NCBI RefSeq assembly: GCF_950295315.1
Contig: NC_080164.1
Coordinates: 111,186,447-111,250,446 of the forward strand
Direction: 5' to 3'
DNA length: 64,000 bases
From: Erinaceus europaeus
Lineage: Eukaryota > Chordata > Mammalia > Eulipotyphla > Erinaceidae
Of the stretch, positions 11,201 through 22,190 are shown in pieces (position 1 is the stretch's first letter; each line of letters begins with the position of its first letter). The notes under the pieces were generated by a model. It was not told where the DNA came from. It worked only from the letters and a program-made list of their open reading frames with translations, and ran no database searches. Position numbers and translations under genes: made by a program.

Positions 11201-11879
11201 GCAGAACTTCTTTTTCATCTGAGTTTTAAAGTTATCTTGAATAATCCAAAGCCTTCACAAGGAAAACAAAACCAAAAATAAACTAATAGCACCACATCAA
11301 ATTGAAAAGCTTCTGCACAGCAAAAGAAACTACCACTCAAATAAAGAGACTTCTTAGAGAATGGAAGAACTTTTTATAACATAATCAGACAAAAGGTTAA
11401 TAATCAAAATATACAGAGTTCACCAAACTCAGCAATAAATATTCAGTTATTTAAAATGGAAGAAAAAGAATGACAAAGCCCCCTTCTTCACCTCAACTTG
11501 GATGGAGCTTGAAGAAATCATGAAAAGTGAGAAAAGCCAGGAGAAGGATGAATATGGGATTATCCCACTCATGCGCAGAATTTAAGGAACACTAATAGAG
11601 GAAACACAAATAAAGACTTGGACTGGCTAGGTGTGTTCCACCAAGGCAAAGGACTCTGGAGAAGGGCAGGGAGAGGATTGAAATAGGGAAATGTATGCAT
11701 GTGCCAACATCTGTACTGTAAACCACTAAGCTCCTATTGAAGAAAAAATAACACAAATAAAATGATACTTAGGGAAAGAAATGAAAGTATTAATCCGTGA
11801 TACTCTAATTTGTCTTAACAGTCAGTTATTTGCCACTGTCCTTGATTCACAACTGACTTTAGAAATATTAGACTTAAAG

Positions 11880-11989
11880 GCTGGGGTGGTAACTCAGTGG
11901 TAAAGTTCAGGACTAGCATGTCAAAGCCACAGAAGCTCTGGGTTGAATCCCTGGTACTGCCATATGCCATTACTGAGAGGTGCTATGGA

Positions 11990-12035
<46 letters not shown>
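11880..12035 (+). mobile_element. SINE (SINE-c-like) ending in (CT)n
   Basis: 'ggctggggtggtaactcagt', then box B-like 'gggttgaatccctgg', then a (CT)n run of about 40 bp at 11993-12032. A 62-codon frame across it is a repeat artefact. Confidence 0.7.
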
Positions 12036-12036
<1 letters not shown>

Positions 12037-12211
12037 CTTCATATATATTATCAAACACATTCTCTTTCATAAGATACATGAATGAATACACCCTCTGAAA
12101 ATATCTGATTTATGAACTACTGAATCAGATTATTAGGTATCAAAAGAAAATAAATGTCTTTAATGTTTTCATGTCCCTTTCAGTAGCTGAGTTTACTTTT
12201 AATATTACTTA

Positions 12212-12412
12212 CTTAATTTTTTATTATTAAATAGAGACAGAGTGAAAGTGACAGGGGGGAGATAGAACAAGAGAGAGAGAGAGAGAGAGACCTGCAGCCC
12301 TGCTTCACCACTTGCAAAGCTTCCACCCTGCAGGTAGGGACGGGAGGCTTGAACCTGGGTCCTTGTGCATTGTAATACATGCACTCAGCCAAATGCACCA
12401 TCCCCACTCCCA
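12212..12412 (-). mobile_element. SINE-b copy
   Basis: Antisense copy with the T-rich tail at the left, (GA)n, 'cctgcagccctgcttcacc', 'ggcttgaacctgggtccttg' and 'gcactcagccaaatgcacc'. The 89-codon minus frame over it is the SINE itself. Confidence 0.85.
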
Positions 12413-13518
12413 GCAATCTATTTCTTAAACAGAATGTCAGAATCAGTAAATGATAGTTTGAAATTGTTATGTGAGTGTACATCCTCAGGGCATAAATATA
12501 TGGTTGTGTAAGTTGTTTAGTTATAGCTGCAAAATATAACTATCTGAATCATGATTGTTTCAGGATGAATAAGATATTGCAAAATCAAGCACACACTCCC
12601 AATTTGCTGAAGTTTCTGAGATTGTAGGTGCACTCTAGTACAAGTTACTAAAAAGAGAAAGTTCTACTAAGCACCAATTTGCATTTAAAATGTTACTATC
12701 ACAACCCATCTCATACATATATAATAGTTTACCAAGTTCCAGAGTCTTAAGCATTTGCATTTTAGGCACAGGCATCAGGCTTAAATTTCCCCACCAACAT
12801 AATTTCAGAATTTAACCCACAGGAAAAATGCATTCATTGCCTTATATCTAAACATCGGTTTCTTCATTTTCACAAATCAATTTAAGAACCACATCACTCA
12901 CACTGGTTGCCACTATGTAGTAATGACAGATTGTCTTGAGTAGGAGAAAACTGGTCAATGATAACTGCATAAAGTTCACATGACTCAGCAACCCTAGGCA
13001 GTGTGTTAAAGAGAAGCAGGTTCTGTAAATAATTCCTATTTGTTTCAAGTGACAGGTCTCAGTCTCCATGGCTGTGCATGGCTGTGAGTGAGCATAGAAA
13101 GAGGGGCAGGAATCACAGCAGGACCAAGAGCCAAGCAAAGATTTCTGCTGTGTCCTCCCTGTGCCAAATGACTAGCTACATTCTGTCACTGTTTACCACA
13201 CTGGAAGAGGCTTAGGATCTGTGAAGTTGGTGTGAGTTGAGTTGAGATATACAGAAATAAGAACTTGAAACAAGATCTTGAATCCCATGAAGCTAAGCTA
13301 TTTACTCTGAAGGAAAGTGACTAGTCATGCAGAGATTTCTCTTTCCCTCTAGTTTATCCAGACCTTACTTGACATTCCTGAAGGCTTCTAGCATCTTTTC
13401 ATGAGTAGAAAATGAATAATTTTCCTGTTGCACATAAAGCATTCTATTTTCACTTTTTCCCCTATAGGAGTATGGATAAATTCATTAATCCCAGAGATTC
13501 AGGACAATATGGGACCCA

Positions 13519-13580
<62 letters not shown>

Positions 13581-13877
13581 TGTGTGTTTAATTAATTTAG
13601 TGAACTCTCCAGATCCTTCCACTGCCCTTACTCTGAACAATACTCCTCAAAACTATCTGTGTGCAGATTCATCTTATTTCTATGGTATGATAACACCATC
13701 AGAGCAGCTCTGCAGATCCCACTAAATACCTTTTTAAATGTAATTAAATCTACAGTTTATCTTTAAAATGGCCACCTTCTGGTTAGTCTTCTGCTAAGAG
13801 GTGAATAAAGGAGCAATAAAATCTTGGCCACATAATGTTTTAGCCTGTGTGGAGCTAGATTCTGAAGACAGTTTCTT
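12413..13877. other. Repeat-poor unique stretch
   Basis: Apart from the (GT)n at 13525, no transposon is recognised over about 1.4 kb. A 96-codon minus frame at 12848-13138 has no recognisable motif. This is one of the few islands where ancestral, possibly regulatory sequence could be sought by alignment to other mammals. Confidence 0.45.
13525..13588 (+). repeat. (GT)n microsatellite
   Basis: About 26 uninterrupted GT units followed by a TTTGTGTGTGTTT imperfection. It is likely polymorphic. Confidence 0.97.
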
Positions 13878-14005
13878 TTCTTTATTTCTTTCCCTTATTG
13901 GGGAAATTAATGGTTTACTGTCAACAGTAAAATATGGTAGTTGGTACATATTTAACCTTTCTCAGTTTTCTATATAACACTCTAACCCTGACATTTTCTT
14001 TTTAA
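13878..14005 (-). mobile_element. L1 3' UTR end fragment, antisense
   Basis: 'ttattggggaaattaatgg', 'actgtcaacagtaaaata', then 'cagttttctatataacactc' corresponds to the reversed 3' terminus seen at 35000-35100. It is severely 5' truncated. Confidence 0.7.
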
Positions 14006-14119
14006 GTATAATTAACTAGTATAACTCATTCAGTCTAGTTCAGGGCTTCTAAGAAGAAGTAATATTCTGGAAAAACTTTAGATTAACTCATTTGGTTAAA
14101 ATTCATGTTATACAATTTT

Positions 14120-14240
14120 CAATTCTTTGGCTAGAACCTTGGACTCTATGAAGCCCTAAATTCAATTCCTAGCAATTTATGTACTGGAGTGATGATCTGA
14201 TACAATCTCTCCCTCCTTCTTTCTCTCTCATCTGCTCACT
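14120..14240 (+). mobile_element. SINE-c, old copy
   Basis: 'accttggactctatgaagcc', 'aaattcaattcctagcaatt', 'ctggagtgatgatctgat' then CT-rich sequence. The order matches SINE-c at 40990 and 62884. Confidence 0.6.
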
Positions 14241-14287
14241 CTGCTTTTGTTTTCCCTATAACATTAGTTAAAAAAAAAAAGAAAGAA

Positions 14288-14570
14288 AGGGGCGGAAGCG
14301 CAGCGGGTTAAGCGCAGGTGGCGCTAAGCACAAGGACCAGTGGAAGGATCCCGGTTTGTGCCCCCGGCTCCCCACCTGCAGGGGAGTCACTTCACAGGTG
14401 GTGAAGCAGGTCTGCAGGTGTCTGTCTTTCTCTCCCCCTCTCTGTCTTCCCCTCCTCTCTCCATTTCTCTCTGTCCTATCCAACAACAATGACATCAATA
14501 ATAACTACAACAACAAAACAACAAGGGCAACAAAAGGAATAAATAAAAATAAATAAATATATATAAAAAA
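14288..14570 (+). mobile_element. SINE-a copy, near consensus
   Basis: Near-complete: 'ggggcggaagcgcagcgggt' head, 'aaggatcccggtttgtgccc' box B region, 'cacctgcaggggagtcactt', CT-rich body, 'tatccaacaacaatgacatc' and an AATAAA-rich tail running into AAAGAAAG. Low divergence suggests a recent insertion. A 76-codon minus frame over it is a shadow. Confidence 0.92.
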
Positions 14571-14880
14571 AGAAAGAAAGAATGAAAGAAAAAAGAAAAG
14601 AAAAGTAAAACATAAAAAAGATAAGGGGAGTATTACTTGCTCACAGATCTGTATTATCAGGGAAGAAATATCAGGACCACAGCTGAACGTTTTCTTTTAA
14701 CACCCTGTATTTTAATAGTGCTGCTGAACTTAAAATAGTTCTTTATTTCTTAATATATACAAAATGCCCAATTTATCACAGAGGAAATAGGTCATTTATC
14801 AGAGCTTAATTTAGAAGGGGGGGAAGCACAAAGAGAAACTCTCACTTTTAATGTTATAGATTTAAAGCAATAGAACACCA
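14571..14880. other. Unique AT-rich sequence
   Basis: SINE tail low complexity to about 14620, then nothing recognisable. Confidence 0.4.
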
Positions 14881-14881
14881 G

Positions 14882-15240
14882 AGGCCAGGTGGTGGTGTAC
14901 ACAGTAAGTGTACATATTATCAAGTGTGAGTATCTGCTAAAGTCCCCAGCTCCAACAATGTGTGGAGGAAAACTCTCTCTCTTCCCTTCCCGTCCCTTCC
15001 CTTCCCTTCCCTTCCCTTCCCTTCCCTTCCCTTCCCTTCCCTTCCCTTCCCTTCCCTCCCCTCCCCTCCCCTCCCCTCTCCTCCCCTCCCCTCCCCTCTC
15101 CTCCCCTCTCTCTCTCTCCCCCTCTCCCCCTCTGCCCCCCTCTCCCCCTCCCCCCTCTCTCTCCCCCTCTCCCTCCCTCTCTTTCTCCCTCTCTCTCGCC
15201 TTCACTTTCTGTCCATTGCCTCTATGAAAGATAAAATAGA
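14882..15240 (+). mobile_element. SINE-b whose CT tract has expanded
   Basis: The head 'gaggccaggtggtggtgtac' and 'gtccccagctccaacaatgt' is followed where the family's short CT-rich stretch belongs by a large pyrimidine array (14975-15203), then 'ccttcactttctgtccattg'. The four 90-137-codon Ser/Pro/Leu- or Glu/Gly/Arg-rich frames here are translations of the array, not genes. Confidence 0.75.
14975..15203 (+). repeat. Polypyrimidine minisatellite (CCCTT)n to (CCCCT)n to CT
   Basis: Pentamer array: CCCTT units up to about 15055, then CCCCT units with CTCCT interruptions to about 15110, then irregular CT. Bases 14993-15133 are uninterrupted pyrimidines. The minus strand has closely spaced GGGG runs at 15055-15107, so G-quadruplex or triplex formation is possible in principle. 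Confidence 0.95.
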
Positions 15241-15244
15241 AAAA

Positions 15245-15640
15245 TGGCCATGGGAACAGTGATAACCTGGTGGTAAATAAATAAATAAATAAAGTAAAAG
15301 AGCCCTCAGTTTAGCAGCAGTTTGAGTTCATGTGTTCGAAATTACAGAAGAAATACCTCAGATCCTCTTCATTAATTTTAGCTTCCACTTTTGTTTCCTT
15401 TTTGTGATGCAAAGTAGATTTTAAATGAACATTCAATCCTAATAGATTTGCAGACTCTTTTAAAGTAAAAAATATACCTTACTATTTTTTTTACAAGTGT
15501 GATCTTACTGACTTGTGTTTTGTACAGTGAAGTACCACTCTACTGCCACCTCTCTTAAGTCCAAAAATAGCGATGGCATGTGTAATATTAAACTGCTGGG
15601 GCAATTTATAGCTGACTAAGATGTTGCTTCAATAAATAAT
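15245..15640. other. Unique sequence
   Basis: Starts with an (AAAT)n run near 15273-15292. Nothing else is recognised. Confidence 0.4.
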
Positions 15641-15790
15641 ATGGATCTGGGTTGGCAGTGGCACACTTGATAAAGCACACATGTTACATAATGTGCAAGA
15701 ACCCAGGTTTAAGCTCTTGGTCTCTTGCAGGGGAAGCTTCACAAGTGGTAAATGAGTGTTATGGATGTCTCTTTCTTCTTTCTTTTTTTT
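15641..15790 (+). mobile_element. SINE-b, 3' truncated
   Basis: 'gatctgggttggcagtggca', 'gcacacatgttacataatgt', 'acccaggtttaagctcttgg' and 'gcaggggaagcttcacaagt' are present. The copy then runs into T-rich sequence abutting the antisense L1 tail at 15795. Confidence 0.75.
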
Positions 15791-15794
15791 TTAA

Positions 15795-16200
15795 ACAATA
15801 TTCTATTAGCTATTTAATATTGATTCACAAAATTACAAGATAATAGTGGTAAAACTCCACAGTGTTCCCAAGATCAAAGTTCTGTATCCCCATTCCCTCC
15901 ATTGGAAGCTTCAGCAGTGCTCCCAAGATTGCAGATATGGATTAGCTGTTATTTTTACAACTATCTGCCTATATTCATACAGATTTTCCCTTTTTTTTTT
16001 TTATTCCTATGGTCCCATTTTCTCTTTCTTTCCAAGTCACGGGTGTCCCTTTTTTCTCTCTCCCTCTATAATTCACACCTTCCTCTTGATGCTTGTCTGT
16101 TTCTAGCCAATAGTTATCTATCTACTAGTGCTAGCATACTTACTGACCATCCTTTCTAGGATTTTAACAAGTCAAACCAATACTCCACAGTTTTATTCAC
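15795..16200 (-). mobile_element. L1 long-3'UTR family, antisense old copy
   Basis: Reverse complement of the element type at 29310-29690. Shared blocks are 'ctatttaatattgattcac', 'ccctccattggaagcttcag' and 'ttgcagatatggattagctg'. The plus-strand 85-86-codon frames are shadows. Confidence 0.7.
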
Positions 16201-16319
16201 ATAATAATCACTCCTTTTAAAATGAGGCTAGCATTTTAAAAGCCATTTCAATTTCCCTTAGCTAACACATTAATCAATAAAATACCTAGAAAGTATTTCA
16301 TAATAGATAAAAATAGAAA

Positions 16320-16530
16320 GGTGAACCAGAGGACAGCTCACTTGGAAAGCATGTTTGCTTTGCTATGAGAAAGATGCAGGTTCGGATCTAGAATCCTCTG
16401 CATTAGAAGAAGTTTCAATGCTATGTTGTCTTTCATTCTCAATTTCTCTCTGTCTCTCTGTCTCCCTCTTCCTCTCCCCCACCCCACCTGGAAAAAAAAT
16501 TAACCTGGAGCACTGAAGCCCCCAGAAGAG
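16320..16530 (+). mobile_element. SINE-e copy
   Basis: The head 'gaggacagctcacttggaaa' followed by 'gatgcaggttcggatctag' is distinct from groups a-d. It ends with CT-rich sequence and the 3' block 'gagcactgaagcccccagaa'. Confidence 0.65.
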
Positions 16531-18139
16531 ACAAAAACTTTAGAATAGCAATATTTTTATTTAAAAATTTCTCTCACCCTAATATAATCTTTACAATATT
16601 TCTATTGAGCTAGGAATGTTCTGATTCCACACATAATTTCTCCAAGTGTATTTTTATAATTTATATTACAAAGGAATAAATAACTATGGGTTGTTCATTT
16701 CCCACCCTTAAATGTTAAGATAAAGGTTTAATGGTAACTGCTAACATTTATTGAAATCCATGTGCCAATAATTCTGATACATTAAAAATAAAATATAAGC
16801 TGAAGTATATTTGAAAAAAAAAACGAGTCTTCATAAAGTCTTTCTAAAGAGACTGAAAAACTTATGTCCTTACCTTGAGCGATCATTTTAAATAGATTAT
16901 TGTTAGCCCACATAGTTAGACATATATTGCGATGATGGTACTAAAACAACAACACTTCTAAGCACTTGTGCCTCCATGCTTTCCTGGCACTGCTTGTAAT
17001 AGTCAATGCCTTACTAAACTTTCAATTTCAATGTTGAACTATTTTTCTTTCCCCAGAAACCCTACATAGCATCACATGGCTAGTCTCTCAAAATCAAACT
17101 GTGATATGAAATGTTCCTGAATTACTGGAACTAAGTAGACCAGATGGTTTCTGAGATTCTGATCACCTTACACTGTGGGATTTGTGAGCTTAGTACAATG
17201 GTGCACTTTCTCTGAGGTCATCACCATGAAATGTCAACCACTTGATTTATTTCAGATAGGAAGAAGCCAATTCAATTAGCCTTCAAAAATCTTTCTCACT
17301 GGTAAATGTACTAAAAGAAAAAGCAAAGGAAAAAGACACAACAGGCTATGTCAAACCTCTAGTCAGTAGGCCAACCCCCATTCCTCCGATTCCCAGCACC
17401 AGCTGTAACCCAATTAAACTCAACAGTGAACAGGTGCTCACAGGAACAACTAACACAAAAGCATCCTTCCCTTTAGGGCTCTTAAAAAATCAGTCCTTTC
17501 ATTTCTATACTCCTTCAAAACAAAAACCAAACAATAAAATATTGGGGGGGAAATTAGATAAAGTAGGGGGAAAATACCACAATCAGCATGAGCTCTAACC
17601 CAATTAAGCTGAACAGCACTCAGGTGTTTGCAAAAGCACACTGGCTTCAAATTTCACCAACACAAATCAGCTTCCTCTAATACCTCTTACAGCTGATGGT
17701 GACTATCCAATTGTCTTAAGTTACTTTGATATGAGAGTTTTGTGAATCCACATTCTTCACAGTGAGTCTCGCTACACAAATACAATGGAGTGAAAATAAA
17801 TATAGATTTATATCTGACTACTACACTAGGGACACTTAGCATTTTTAAATAATCTGTTTCAGTTCAGTGAGCCACTCAATAGCCTTTAATTTTACTGGAA
17901 TCCTTTGAATTTTATGCACAGTACAGAAAATACTCATGTCTGAATCTAATTCAGCTACCGGGGATAGCTTTGGTATTGTTTTTATCATTTCAAATTCAAG
18001 GTTTAAGATATTAGGAAGGCTTAAGTTCTTACCTATCATTGTTGTTCAGTGTATATATTTAGAATACTGATACTACATAAGGTAATAATTTTAATGTGAA
18101 AATATGAGATTGTAGTCCTAATTTTAAACATATATATGT
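16531..18139. other. Repeat-poor unique stretch
   Basis: No transposon is recognised over 1.6 kb. Two similar segments, 17401-17447 and 17591-17637, lie 190 bp apart. No exon-like frame is evident. Confidence 0.45.
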
Positions 18140-18290
18140 TAGTGAGTGAAGTACAGAGAGAAAGATACAGAGAAAGTGACCAGAGCCCTGCTTAGGTCTG
18201 GCTTATGATGGTGCTGGGGATTACACCTGGGATCTCAGAGCCTCAGTAATTAAAGTCTTTTGCAGAACTGCTATGCTGTTTCCTCAGCCC
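18140..18290 (-). mobile_element. SINE-d copy
   Basis: Antisense: polypurine tract, 'ctggggattacacctgggat', 'cagagcctcagtaattaaag', then 'gctatgctgtttcctcagcc'. Confidence 0.75.
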
Positions 18291-18344
18291 TATATCCTTT
18301 ATTTTAATTGCTGAAAAGAAATAATTTTTTGTGCATTTTACTCA

Positions 18345-18425
18345 TATTTATTTTTATCACCTTATTGGGGACCTAAAGGATTATAGTATAGCTGTCAACA
18401 CATGGGTACAGTTTCTCATCTCCCA
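18345..18425 (-). mobile_element. Possible L1 3' end fragment, antisense
   Basis: 'accttattggggacctaaag' and 'agctgtcaacacatgggtac' are arranged like the reversed L1 3' terminus at 13878-14005. This is a weak match. Confidence 0.35.
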
Positions 18426-18429
18426 GTGA

Positions 18430-19487
18430 CAGATGTCTGCAGACATTTTCCACCTTTATTTATGCTCATTTTAATAGAAAAGTGTAAATTATTTAAGCCA
18501 CTGGTTTGCCAAGCATGATCTCAAACCAAAAGCATCCATGACACTTATAAAAAATACTATCAAGACACAATTCCATGGCCCATAGCATAACTGCTGAATC
18601 AAAACTCTAGCAGCACTTCTAGTGCTCAAAAAAAAATCTGCCCTGATATTCTGAAACACTTTTTATAGTTTTATACTTATATTTAATATAATTATTTATA
18701 TTAATAGTTGTGCATGCACAAGTTGATTATAACATTGCTAATACTTTAGGCATCTTTGTATTGGGAAAGATAGGAGTACTGATATTTAGTTAGCTTTCTT
18801 TTTTGATCACAGAAGAAAATTCTATTAGTAGAAATAACCTCTTATGAACTGTAAGACATATTTTATGACATGTATGTAATGCTTTTCCAACACTTTATTC
18901 TGAGAGAAAGATAATGTATAATTCTTAAAATGTATTTTATTCACAGAAAAATTAGATACAGTTTAATTAAAATCTAAACTATAATGTTTCATTGGCTGTT
19001 TTTGATTTTATAGATAGACTACAGTTGTACTCATGGGGAAAAAAAACACACATGGTTTCTGACTTTTTCAACATTTTTAAGATGCTACTAATTCTGAACA
19101 TCACTAGAAGGCCAGTGAAATTGCTCACTTGGGTAGGGTGCTGCTTGCCATAGTTGTGATCCAAAATAAACGTAGAAGAGATCTAGTAATTTCATTCCAG
19201 GAAGTAGAGGATTAATCTACTAATAAATATATGAAACATAAAACATTAATATTTACAGTTTCTACTCACATTAACATGCTATTATTGAAAACTTCCTCAA
19301 GAACCATATCCCTGGGCCAGAAACTGAGCCATACATACAGGAAAGCTGCTGCTCTCTCAGGGGACCTACTTCTGCCTAGTTTTTTTTTTTTTTTTTTTTT
19401 ACCTATTAAAGGCAAATATTAAGAAGCTGAAAAAGGAAGGGAATAGCTGTAATTATTTAAAGAAAAAGTACTTTTTAAATTAATTTC
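18430..19487. other. Mostly unique; SINE-e fragment at 19105-19165
   Basis: 'gccagtgaaattgctcactt' to 'gttgtgatcc' at 19105-19165 resembles the SINE-e head. A poly-T run of about 22 bases begins at 19380. Nothing else is recognised. Confidence 0.4.
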
Positions 19488-19690
19488 TCTTTACTAGTGA
19501 TTTAATACTGGTTGTAAGATTGTAAATATACAATTCCACATTCACAACCATAATTCTGTGACCACGCCCCTCCCCACTTACACACACACCATAACTCTCA
19601 CAAATTCTTAGAGTTTGACTACTTCTTTTTATGTTTTGCGAGTTCCTTTGATTTAAGTCTCTATATGAGCAAAGCCATCTGATAGTCTTC
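19488..19690 (-). mobile_element. L1 3' end fragment, antisense (diverged subfamily)
   Basis: It starts with the reversed L1 terminus 'ctttactagtgatttaatac' and includes a reversed '(g)gtggg..aattg' area, but then departs from the other copies in the window. Confidence 0.55.
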
Positions 19691-19797
19691 ATTAAGTATA
19701 ATCAATAGGAGAATGCTAAAAGTGATACTCACAGACTCTCAGATTAATGGTGCAATTGATGTGTAAACTAAAATGACATATTTTTCCACATTAAAAA

Positions 19798-19994
19798 ATG
19801 TTTTATTATCTTTATTTATTAGATAGAAACAGCCAGAAATCGAGAAGGAAGGAGGAGATAGACAGAGAGATACCTGCAGCCCAGCTTCACCATTTACAAA
19901 GCTTTCCCCCGGTAGGTGGGGGCCAGGGGGTTGAACTCGGGTCCTTTCGCACTGTAACATGTTGTTCAACCAGGTGCGCAACCATTCAGTCCCT
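19798..19994 (-). mobile_element. SINE-b copy
   Basis: Antisense and well preserved: 'ttattagatagaaacagcca', 'agatacctgcagcccagctt', 'ttgaactcgggtcctttcgc', 'caaccaggtgcgcaaccatt'. Confidence 0.88.
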
Positions 19995-20059
19995 CCCACA
20001 TTTATTTCTGATAACTACATATATATGCTACATGAGTTATATTGTCGTATGCTTTACAT

Positions 20060-20403
20060 TGGTTTGTTCTAGCCCTCCCCCACCAAGAGAATTAGATCAG
20101 TCCAGTTAATTTCGCGGCCCGCTTGGCCCCGCCCCAAGGAACCCCGCCAGAGTTCCAGAGTTGCAGAGTTGCAGAGTTGCAGAGTTCGAGAGTAAGAGAC
20201 GGTTCCTGAGTTCCAGAGTAAGAGAGAGTGTTTGTGCCGCCGCAAAGAGACAGCAGAGTTCTGTTTGGTGATTAGTTTGTCTTAGTTTATGAATCGTTGT
20301 TCCTGAATAAAGAAATACAGCTTCCCTGCCCAGCCGTTGTCTTCACGTCTCTGTTACCCGCCCGTGAAGCTAACCCGCCCGGCAAGAGCTACGAATTTTA
20401 ACA
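20060..20403 (+). mobile_element. Solo ERV LTR, GC-rich
   Basis: This island of GC- and CpG-rich sequence ('ttcgcggcccgcttggcccc') stands out from its AT-rich surroundings. It carries a tandem 'gttgcaga' motif, a polyadenylation signal AATAAA at 20306-20311 and a U5-like CpG-rich end. If it runs TG (20060) to CA (20403), a 4-bp repeat 'acat' (20056-20059 and 20404-20407) would be the TSD. No internal retroviral genes are adjacent, so it is a solo LTR. Class and exact bounds are uncertain. Confidence 0.7.
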
Positions 20404-20579
20404 ACATTATATAGTAGCATTCCTTGTAGTAAACAGTGGTACAGAACACAGATAGAACACAGTTGCTTTGAAGTAAATGCCTGGAAAAAAATAAGATGAT
20501 AAGTAGCAAAAAACTTAAAGGAGTTGTATTAGGAAATTGGTATAAGATCCAAGTATATTAAGAATTTAACCAATATGAT

Positions 20580-20880
20580 TTATTTTATTTTATTTTTTGC
20601 CTCCAGTGTTATCACTGGTGCTTGGTGCTAGCACTACAAATTCACTGCTCCTGCGACCAATTTTTTCAGTTTTTTTGGATAGGACAGAGAGAAATTGAGA
20701 GAGGAGGAGGAAATAGAGAGGGAGAGAGAAACAAAGACATCTGTAGACCTGTTTCACTGCTTGTGCTTGTGAAGCATCCCCCGCCACAGCGGGGAGCCTA
20801 GGGCTCAAACCTGGATCCTAGTGCAGGTCCTGTGCTTTGTACTATGTGTGCTTAACCCAGTGCACTACTGCTCCACCACT
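20580..20880 (-). mobile_element. SINE-a long variant, antisense
   Basis: 3' block 'gcctccagtgttatcactgg' with 'agcactacaaattcactgct', polypurine run, 'gacatctgtagacctgtttc', and reversed head 'cttaacccagtgcactactg'. The TTTTATTTTA tail is at the left. Confidence 0.85.
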
Positions 20881-20969
20881 GCAATATGCTTTAAAATAAA
20901 GACACTTGGAATTTATTAAATCTGATCCTGATCAATATATATCTTCTAAGAAATTAAACATAAATTCTG

Positions 20970-21200
20970 TCTTAGACTGGGTGCGGTGTATCGTGCCAAC
21001 CAAAGCAAAGGACTCTGGGGAAAAGAGAGGGAAGGAATAGAGGGGCTCTGGAGTCTTGATACATGATGGTGGGGAAAAAACTCAGGTTGGGGGAGACAGT
21101 GTCTTGCTGACAGCTATTGTGGAGAGATGAGAGCTTGCACCTTCGTTTCATCAACTGCACTGTAAGTCATTAACCTTCCATAAAGTAGAAAAAAAAAAGA
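20970..21200 (+). mobile_element. L1 3' UTR end fragment
   Basis: 'accaaagcaaaggactctgg', 'gatacatgatggtgggg', 'gcactgtaagtcattaacc' and an A-rich tail match the distal L1 3' UTR found at 11640-11765 and 55340-55545. A 62-codon minus frame is a shadow. Confidence 0.75.
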
Positions 21201-21577
21201 AAGAAATTTTATACCTCTATATTTTTTAATTAAGTTATTTTTTTCTCTTTCTGACACATCTTCCATCCTCATTGCAGTGAAAATGCATCATTTCTTTTAT
21301 TTCAAAGAAGCTCACTGCTTTAAAAAACATTTATATTTTTGTTTGAGTAGACTGACAACTCAGAGATCTAGGAGTTATGTTTTGTGTTCTACATGAAAGT
21401 TCTAACTTAATGCCATGTGTCTCTTTGGGAAGCTCTCACACACAAAAAGACTAAGTAGCAATGTTTCAAGAAAACACTCACTCTAGTCATTTGGAAATTT
21501 AAACACAATGAATATTCACTTTATGTACAGCAGCAAACACTAGTCTAGATTACCCACAGTTGTTTCCTTAACAAAAA
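21201..21577. other. Unique sequence
   Basis: No feature recognised. Confidence 0.4.
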
Positions 21578-21586
21578 CTGCCTATG

Positions 21587-21861
21587 GGGATTTGGGTGGT
21601 AGCATGTGGCACCGAAGTGCTAGGATAGGTGTAAGGATCCCAGTTCTAGCCCCTGGCTCCCCACCTGCAGGGGAGTCACTTTACAAGTGGTAAAGCAAGT
21701 CTGCAGGTGTCTGTCTTTATCTCCCCCTCTCTGTCTTCCCCTCCTCTCTCCACTTCTCTCTGTCCTATCCAACAACGACGACATCAATAACAACAATAAT
21801 AACTACAATAGTAAAACAGCAAGGGCAACAAGAAGGAATAAATAAATAAATAAATAAATAT
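21587..21861 (+). mobile_element. SINE-a with 9-bp TSD
   Basis: The body is near consensus ('caggggagtcactttacaag', 'atccaacaacgacgacatca') with an (AAAT)n tail. The head carries substitutions. TSD 'ctgcctatg' lies at 21578-21586 and 21862-21870. Confidence 0.93.
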
Positions 21862-21985
21862 CTGCCTATGTTTATTCTACTATCCACACTCTTCTTACAA
21901 AACTTGGGACTACTAAACTAAGTGGAATACTGAGACCTATGACAGATACTTTTACCCCTTGGGATTTATAAAAGTAGATCATTCT

Positions 21986-22190
21986 GGGGACCAGGCTGTG
22001 ATGCATTCATTTAAGTGCACATATCACCATGTATAGCGATAACAGGTTCAAGCTCCCACTCCTAACCTGCAGTGGGGAAGCTTCACAATTGGTGAAGCAG
22101 GGCTGCAGGTGTCTTTCTGTCTCTCTTCCTTTTTCTATTTCCTCTTACCTCTCAATTTCTGTCCTATCAAATAAAAATAAGATAAAAAAG
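21986..22190 (+). mobile_element. SINE-b copy
   Basis: 'gggaccaggctgtgatgcat', 'aacaggttcaagctcccact', 'cctgcagtggggaagcttca', 'ctgtcctatcaaataaaaat'. There is a small insertion before box B. Confidence 0.8.

Larger units (their letters stand above)
10175..11765 (+). mobile_element. L1 3' portion (ORF2 C-terminal part plus 3' UTR), interrupted twice
   Basis: The sequence tracks the C-terminal third of L1 ORF2 relative to the copy at 53736-55545, then the 3' UTR with 'accaaggcaaaggactctgg' and 'gtactgtaaaccac'. Stops and indels destroy every frame. It is interrupted at 10676-10878 by the 203-bp local duplication and at 10920-11200 by a SINE-a. After the SINE it resumes inside ORF2, then loses much of the region that encodes the Cys-rich end (abrupt step near 11450). 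Confidence 0.8.

Noticed and set aside
13520..13725. 65-codon Cys-Val repeat frame
   Set aside because: Translation of the (GT)n microsatellite.
14300..14360. tRNA-like gene (box A and box B-like sequence)
   Set aside because: It is the head of a SINE-a, not a tRNA gene. The cloverleaf 3' part is replaced by the SINE body.
14792..15262. Frames of 90-137 codons rich in Ser/Pro/Leu or Glu/Gly/Arg
   Set aside because: They are translations of the CCCTT/CCCCT array in both directions.
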